46,240 nucleotides of DNA, from positions 1 to 46,240 of the forward strand of contig JBGSPI010000136.1 in the NCBI GenBank assembly GCA_041738715.1, written 5' to 3'. The translations under genes were made by a program, and so were the position numbers. This document shows positions 42,000 to 46,240 of the stretch, one piece after another; within the stretch, counting starts at the first letter, position 1, and each line of letters opens with the position of its first letter. The notes under the pieces are model-generated. The model had not been told where the DNA came from. It worked only from the letters and a program-made list of their open reading frames with translations, and did no database searches. The stretch is from Chamaesiphon sp041738715 (GTDB lineage Bacteria > Cyanobacteriota > Cyanobacteriia > Cyanobacteriales > Chamaesiphonaceae).

Positions 42000-42785
42000 A
42001 TGTACCGATGGTACTATACTCTCACAGGCGATCGCCATTTACCACCAATAGTATTTTTACATGGTTGGATGGGGAATTGTGATGATTATGTTGAAGTAAT
42101 TGAGTTATTAAGATCGCGATTTTATTGTATCGCGATCGATTTACCTGGGCATGGTAAAACTGAGGTAATTGGTGACAATCGAGGTTATGAATTTGTCAAT
42201 ACGGCTGTCGGAATTATCCAGCTATTAGATAGTTTAAACATTAATCGTTGTATAATTTGTGGCTATTCTTTTGGTGGAAGACTAGCACTGTATCTTGCCC
42301 TAGAATTTCCCGATAAGTTTGATCGAGTTATCCTTGAATCTACTTCTCCAGGCTTACCAACAGTCACTGCTAGAGAAGAAAGAATCATTAATGATCGGCG
42401 AATTATTCAAGAATTGCGATCGACTAAACTCGCAGATTTTGTCATTAATTGGTATCGAAACCCAATCTTTATAGGGATCGAACAACACCCAAATTTCCCT
42501 AAACTGATTCAGCGACGACTAGTTAATCAGCCGGATAATTTAGCCAAGTCATTAAAATATGCTGGTTTGGGTAAACAGCCCTATCTGGGAGATCGGCTCA
42601 GAGCTTATGATAACTCGATCTTATTAATTGTCGGTGGTGAGGATGAAAAATTTGTGGCAATTGCCCAAACTCTCGATCGAAACTGTTTGAATATTCGGTT
42701 AGCAATTACCCCCAATTGTAGCCATAATGTTCACTTTCAAGCACCTGCATTATGGACAAACTTACTCTTAGAATATTGTCAATAG
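42000..42785 (+). CDS. menH: SHCHC synthase MenH (alpha/beta hydrolase)
   Basis: MenH removes pyruvate from SEPHCHC to give SHCHC in the menaquinone/phylloquinone pathway; in cyanobacteria this leads to the phylloquinone of photosystem I. The 261-aa alpha/beta hydrolase has FLHGWMGNCDDY (oxyanion side), AIDLPGHGKT, the nucleophile elbow GYSFGGRLALYLAL with Ser, a likely Asp in VGGEDEKF, and His in NCSHNVHFQAP. The RVILESTSPGL and WYRNPIF blocks favour MenH over other hydrolases. It directly follows ppk1. Substrate is inferred from these motifs. Confidence 0.85.
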   Translation: MYRWYYTLTGDRHLPPIVFLHGWMGNCDDYVEVIELLRSRFYCIAIDLPGHGKTEVIGDNRGYEFVNTAVGIIQLLDSLNINRCIICGYSFGGRLALYLALEFPDKFDRVILESTSPGLPTVTAREERIINDRRIIQELRSTKLADFVINWYRNPIFIGIEQHPNFPKLIQRRLVNQPDNLAKSLKYAGLGKQPYLGDRLRAYDNSILLIVGGEDEKFVAIAQTLDRNCLNIRLAITPNCSHNVHFQAPALWTNLLLEYCQ

Positions 42786-43367
42786 TTACGATCGATCCAC
42801 AACCTGCTGTAATTCAGGTAAATGATTCTGCTGGTAAGGAGTAATAATAAACGGTAGATGCGCTCCTTTTAGCCCCTGTTTAATGCGGTCATTTGTTTGA
42901 GCAAACAGCACAAATAGTGGATGGAGATGTTCGGCACCTTCACTAATAATATGACGATAGTATTGCGGCATCACCCACTCATAGTCATGATCCAATAATA
43001 TCTGTGTTTGTCGCCATCGGCCGAGTAAATCAGAAAGATCTTCTTCCGGGCGATGGATGAAGATAAAAATCTCACCACCCATTTTTATTTTCCACTCAGG
43101 ATCGCACATCAGATAGGCAATATCACAAGGGAGTAAGATAGTTTTAGATGTGGCTGCAATTGGGGAAGATTGATTGAGTTGTTGTCCTAAAAACACTTTG
43201 CGGAGTTTCACCACTGGTAAAGGCATCGTAATGATACTCTCTTCCGATCGCCTCATGCTGGGAATCATCTCTAGATATGGACGATATTGCTTGAGTAATT
43301 CTACTGCATCAGTATGATTACTATACAGAGCCAAAAGTTGTTCGTAATCTGATGGTTGAATAGACAC
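42786..43367 (-). CDS. Unknown protein, 193 aa
   Basis: I do not recognise this protein. It is soluble, without signal peptide or membrane segment, and contains several aromatic and His-rich patches (HDYEWVMPQYYRHII, EGAEHLHPLFVLF) plus FIFIHRPEEDLSDLL. Composition and codon use match neighbouring genes. The start is GTG 43365-43367. It converges on menH with no gap: its stop codon is adjacent to the menH stop. Confidence 0.65.
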   Translation of the reverse strand: MSIQPSDYEQLLALYSNHTDAVELLKQYRPYLEMIPSMRRSEESIITMPLPVVKLRKVFLGQQLNQSSPIAATSKTILLPCDIAYLMCDPEWKIKMGGEIFIFIHRPEEDLSDLLGRWRQTQILLDHDYEWVMPQYYRHIISEGAEHLHPLFVLFAQTNDRIKQGLKGAHLPFIITPYQQNHLPELQQVVDRS

Positions 43368-43487
43368 TGGAAAATTAATTATTAATGATCAATTATCGGA
43401 CTGACTAAGATTAACAATATCTAATCATTAGGTAGAGAGATAGTAATTTATTTCTCTACCTAGATTAGCTGAATATGACAATCTAAC

Positions 43488-44714
43488 TTAACCCAGTTTC
43501 TCGAATACTTTAAACATCGGTAGATACATCGACAGTAGAATTACCGCAACCATCCCAGCTAGAAATACCATCATAATCGGTTCTAGAACGCTAGTTAGAG
43601 CCTTCACAGCTTGCTCAACTTCATCTTCATAGAAGTCAGCCACTTTCATCATCATCGTATCTAGTTCCCCAGTTTCTTCACCGATGCTAATCATTTGAAT
43701 CGCCAAAGGAGGGAACACTTTTTCTCGTTGAAGGGCACTACTTAACATCCCGCCTTGTTGAACTTCTGTTTTAGACTTTTCGATCGCATTTGAGATCACT
43801 TGATTCCCCGCAGTATCGCGGACAATATCCAAAGAGTTTAAAATCGGCACACCAGAACGAGTCAGCGTACCAAAAATTCGGCAGAATCTGGCAGTAGCCG
43901 ACTTTTCATTTAAGTCACCGAGAATCGGCATTTTCAGGAAAAATCTATCCATCGTCAATTTACCAATGGGTGTTTTGTAATATTGAACATAGGCGAAGAT
44001 TAATCCACCAATCACAACAATTGGAATAATGACCATCCAACTGGTTAAGATACCACTAACGCCCAACATAAATAATGTCAAACCAGGTAACTCTGTCCCT
44101 AACCCTTTGAAAATTCCCGCAAATACCGGAATTAAGAAGATGGTCATCCCTAAGAATACTAAAATTGCCAAAATGCCCACTGCAACGGGGTAAGCCATTG
44201 CCCCTTTCACTTGGTTTTTGAGGCGAGACATATCTTCTAGTACTTTAGCCAAGCGGTTGAGAACTTCATCGAGTACCCCACCCACTTCTCCAGCCTGAAT
44301 CATACTGACGTACAATGTGTCAAAACAATCAGGATGTCGGCGCATCGCATCAGAAAGGTTAATCCCTTGTTGTACATCTAGACTAACTTGACCGAGAACT
44401 TTTCTCAGTTTGGGATTCGTACACTGTTCGGACAAAACCGTCAGACATCTGACCATGGCAACTCCAGCATTCACCATTGCGGCAAACTGACGGGAGAAGA
44501 CAGCCTTATCCCGAACAGTCACCGGATTCATTGCCGCTTCGATATCTTGTAAATTAATTTGGGTGACATCAAAAGATTTAGCAGGTCTAATATTTTGAAT
44601 GAACTGGTATTTTTGCTTGAGTTTTTTCCTTGCAGAATCTATAGATTGAGCATCTACTTTTTCTTGTTTAGTATTGCCTTGAGAGTCACGAACTTCAGCT
44701 ATAAAAGTTGCCAT
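43488..44714 (-). CDS. pilC: Type IV pilus platform protein PilC
   Basis: PilC is the inner-membrane platform on which the PilB and PilT motors turn pilin polymerisation and retraction. The 408-aa product has a cytoplasmic N-terminus (about 1-70) and two GspF domains: FSRQFAAMVNAGVAMVRCL with VGGVLDEVLNRLA, and FCRIFGTLTRSGVPIL with ETGELDTMMMKVADFYEDEV. Three membrane segments lie at about 170-195, 215-245 and 380-400. Length is standard. It follows pilT by 136 nt on the same strand. The sequence upstream of its ATG (44712-44714) is C-rich short repeats (CCTAACCCCTAACTTCTAAC). Confidence 0.94.
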   Translation of the reverse strand: MATFIAEVRDSQGNTKQEKVDAQSIDSARKKLKQKYQFIQNIRPAKSFDVTQINLQDIEAAMNPVTVRDKAVFSRQFAAMVNAGVAMVRCLTVLSEQCTNPKLRKVLGQVSLDVQQGINLSDAMRRHPDCFDTLYVSMIQAGEVGGVLDEVLNRLAKVLEDMSRLKNQVKGAMAYPVAVGILAILVFLGMTIFLIPVFAGIFKGLGTELPGLTLFMLGVSGILTSWMVIIPIVVIGGLIFAYVQYYKTPIGKLTMDRFFLKMPILGDLNEKSATARFCRIFGTLTRSGVPILNSLDIVRDTAGNQVISNAIEKSKTEVQQGGMLSSALQREKVFPPLAIQMISIGEETGELDTMMMKVADFYEDEVEQAVKALTSVLEPIMMVFLAGMVAVILLSMYLPMFKVFEKLG

Positions 44715-44850
44715 ATATTTCGGGGTTAGAAGTTAGGGGTTAGGAAAAGGGGAAAGGGATTAGATTAATGCTAATAACTTAATCATAGTAATCAACTGAA
44801 TCCGAAAAATCTTAGTTAGGGTTTTGGGGTTAGCCTATTCCCTCTATCCT

Positions 44851-45954
44851 CTACCGACCATTTGTCGCCATCATGGGAGTGCTACCAATCAGGCGTTGGA
44901 GTTCATCAGGTCTAGAGGATTTGGCGACACCAGCTTCAAAGGAGATATTGCCCTCACGGATATGTTTGGCGAGAATTGATTCCATGGTGTTCATGCCTAA
45001 TTTGGCTCCAGTTTGAATTGAACTATAGATTTGAGCAGTTTTACCTTCGCGAATTAGGTTGGAGATTGCCGGGGTAACGATCATGATTTCCTGCGCGAGA
45101 ATCCGTCCGTATTCGCCCGGTTTTGGTTTTTTCTTCTGCACTAAACATTGACTAAATACAGCAACTAAAGAGTTAGATAACTGGGCACGAATTTGGGGTC
45201 GTTGTTCCGGGGGAAAAACATCCAACATCCGATCGATTGTTTGAGCAGCAGAACTAGTATGTAGAGTACCCATAACTAAGTGTCCGGTTTCAGCCGCACT
45301 AATCGCCAAACTGATCGTCTCTAAGTCCCGTAATTCTCCCACCAGAATCACGTCTGGATCTTCCCGTAAGGCGGCTTTAAGTGCATTAGAGAAGGTTTTG
45401 GTGTCTTCACCCTTTTGACGCTGGTGGACGAGGCTTTTAATATTAGGGAAGACATATTCCACTGGATCTTCGATCGTCAAAATATGTTCGGCGCGGGTAC
45501 GATTGATCAAGTCGATCATCGCTGCCATTGTCGTAGTTTTGCCGGAACCAGTCGGGCCAGTCACCAGAATTAGACCTCTAGGACGACCGCTCATTTCGCG
45601 CACAATTTCGGGTAGCCCCATCTGGTCGAAGTTGGGAATTTTGGAGGATAGTGCCCGCAAACAAGCTGCATAGCAACCCCGTTCTTTGTAAACATTGACT
45701 CGAAAGCGGGCTAATCCCTTTACCCCATAGGAACAGTCTAGTTCCCAGGTTTGCTCCAATTCCTTCCGCTGAGTGTTATTGAGCATACTGAAGATCAGTT
45801 TTTGACACTCTTGGGGACTGAGGGGTTCTTCACCGACAGGGGCAAGTTTCCCACTAACGCGGAAATATACTGGCGCACCTGCTTGGATGTGCATGTCCGA
45901 GCCACCCATTTCAACGAGTTGCTCCATTAAGTCTTCGATCATCAATTCAGACAT
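44851..45954 (-). CDS. pilT: Type IV pilus retraction ATPase PilT
   Basis: PilT hydrolyses ATP to depolymerise type IV pili, driving twitching and phototaxis and aiding DNA uptake. The 367-aa hexameric ATPase has Walker A GPTGSGKT (133-140), the Asp box (LTIEDPVEYVF), Walker B DVILVGELRD (201-210), the His box HTSSA (His232) and a C-terminal AIRNLIREGK-like segment (ISNLIREGKTAQIYS). It lies just upstream of pilC; pilB would be expected further upstream on this strand, beyond the window or beyond the repeat. The ATG at 45952-45954 is 6 nt from five TAACCCC repeats, with no Shine-Dalgarno. Confidence 0.95.
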   Translation of the reverse strand: MSELMIEDLMEQLVEMGGSDMHIQAGAPVYFRVSGKLAPVGEEPLSPQECQKLIFSMLNNTQRKELEQTWELDCSYGVKGLARFRVNVYKERGCYAACLRALSSKIPNFDQMGLPEIVREMSGRPRGLILVTGPTGSGKTTTMAAMIDLINRTRAEHILTIEDPVEYVFPNIKSLVHQRQKGEDTKTFSNALKAALREDPDVILVGELRDLETISLAISAAETGHLVMGTLHTSSAAQTIDRMLDVFPPEQRPQIRAQLSNSLVAVFSQCLVQKKKPKPGEYGRILAQEIMIVTPAISNLIREGKTAQIYSSIQTGAKLGMNTMESILAKHIREGNISFEAGVAKSSRPDELQRLIGSTPMMATNGR

Positions 45955-45960
45955 AATCTT

Positions 45961-45995
45961 GGGGTTAGGGGTTAGGGGTTAGGGGTTAGGGGTTA
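45961..45995. repeat. Five tandem GGGGTTA heptamers
   Basis: Five perfect copies of GGGGTTA, read as TAACCCC toward pilT, end 6 nt before its start codon. The repeat occupies the place of the ribosome-binding region. It merges into the outer arm of the fold-back repeat to its right. Confidence 0.85.
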
Positions 45996-46147
45996 GGGGC
46001 GAGCACGCGCTAGCGATGGGGCGAGCCGTTGGCGTGAGCCCACGGAGTTTTCTGAGGTGGAATGGGATCGACCAGCGAAAACTCCGGCGGCTCACGCCGA
46101 CGGCTCGCCAAAACGCTTGCGCATTCTCGCCCCTCGTCCCTAACCCC
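45982..46147. repeat. Long GC-rich fold-back inverted repeat
   Basis: Two arms of about 71 nt (45982-46052 and 46077-46147) are inverted copies around a 24-nt centre. The inner 33 nt of each arm match at 30 positions: GGCGAGCCGT and GGCGTGAGCC blocks, then CGGAGTTTTC against GAAAACTCCG. The outer part keeps GGGGCGAG and GGGGTTAGGG on both sides with more mismatches. GC content is much higher than in the neighbouring genes. It resembles a MITE or a fold-back intergenic repeat. No transposase is nearby. Confidence 0.7.
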
Positions 46148-46240
46148 TCGCCCCCCCGTTTGACAGCCCGTGAACGGCGTGGTTTGTTGAGCGGTTAGCA
46201 CGTTATGCCCAGCTACCTCGCCAAGTTCTCGCAATCCCGC
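46148..46240. other. Unassigned right edge
   Basis: No gene can be supported. A minus-strand frame entering from the right edge runs through the fold-back repeat, which suggests it is not coding or is a disrupted end. It does not resemble the end of PilB. Confidence 0.3.

Noticed and set aside
45961..45995. Telomere or CRISPR array
   Set aside because: The unit is 7 nt with no spacers, and it sits internally beside pilT; it is a short tandem repeat.
46010..46234. 74-aa gene on the minus strand (and a 60-aa frame on the plus strand)
   Set aside because: Both frames run through the inverted repeat and have arginine/proline-rich composition typical of non-coding GC-rich repeats.

Overview
The window comes from a cyanobacterium. 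The evidence is a photosystem II assembly factor (Psb27), a phycobiliprotein lyase (CpcT), the nitrogen regulator NtcA behind a perfect NtcA box, very frequent CGATCG/GCGATCGC (HIP1-type) words, several large cyanobacterial multidomain kinases, and short tandem heptamer/octamer repeats between genes. Genus cannot be fixed from the sequence alone. No rRNA, tRNA, CRISPR array, complete insertion sequence or prophage was seen.

Layout. 1-7.7 kb is mostly housekeeping: an unknown polytopic membrane protein, a GHL10-type glycosidase-like protein, psb27, bioY, lspA, a small PPC-domain exported protein, fabI, and ntcA divergent from it. 7.8-13.6 kb is one giant Ser/Thr kinase - AAA - GAF - histidine kinase - receiver protein. 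13.6-18.2 kb is accessory: a protein that joins a DMATS/ABBA aromatic prenyltransferase to a heme-oxygenase-like diiron oxidase (HDO), with a good promoter and a leader of about 400 nt, then a histidine-tailed MFS exporter and a DUF2358 protein. 18.2-20.8 kb holds an exported CHAT (caspase-like) protein behind an RTX calcium-repeat protein. 21-23.4 kb holds a four-module response regulator and a CheY-like protein. 23.5-30.1 kb holds cpcT, a DUF309 gene, an LPS-export set (LptA-like, LptB, LptF/G), queA and a cysteine-bearing membrane protein. 30-31.4 kb is a CNNM/CBS transporter-like gene.

31.7-37.5 kb is a same-strand signalling block. A degenerate C-terminal-half glycogen phosphorylase is followed by a CHASE3-PAS-cyanobacteriochrome-type GAF-histidine kinase, an Rcp1-like response regulator 2 nt behind it, and a receiver-PAS-histidine kinase. 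37.5-46.2 kb returns to housekeeping: aroQ, a 46-aa ORF, gcvT, a 68-aa protein, ppk, menH, an unknown gene, pilC and pilT. The right edge is a GC-rich fold-back repeat.

The strongest candidate for something undescribed is the prenyltransferase-HDO fusion (13841-15736). Its HDO half keeps a complete six-residue metal-ligand pattern. Second is the pseudo-phosphorylase/photoreceptor block, where nearly every phosphate- and substrate-binding residue of the phosphorylase has been replaced and the photoreceptor carries both DXCF-type cysteines exactly 28 residues apart. A third, quieter signal is a family of C-rich short tandem repeats that sit directly against start codons of unrelated genes.
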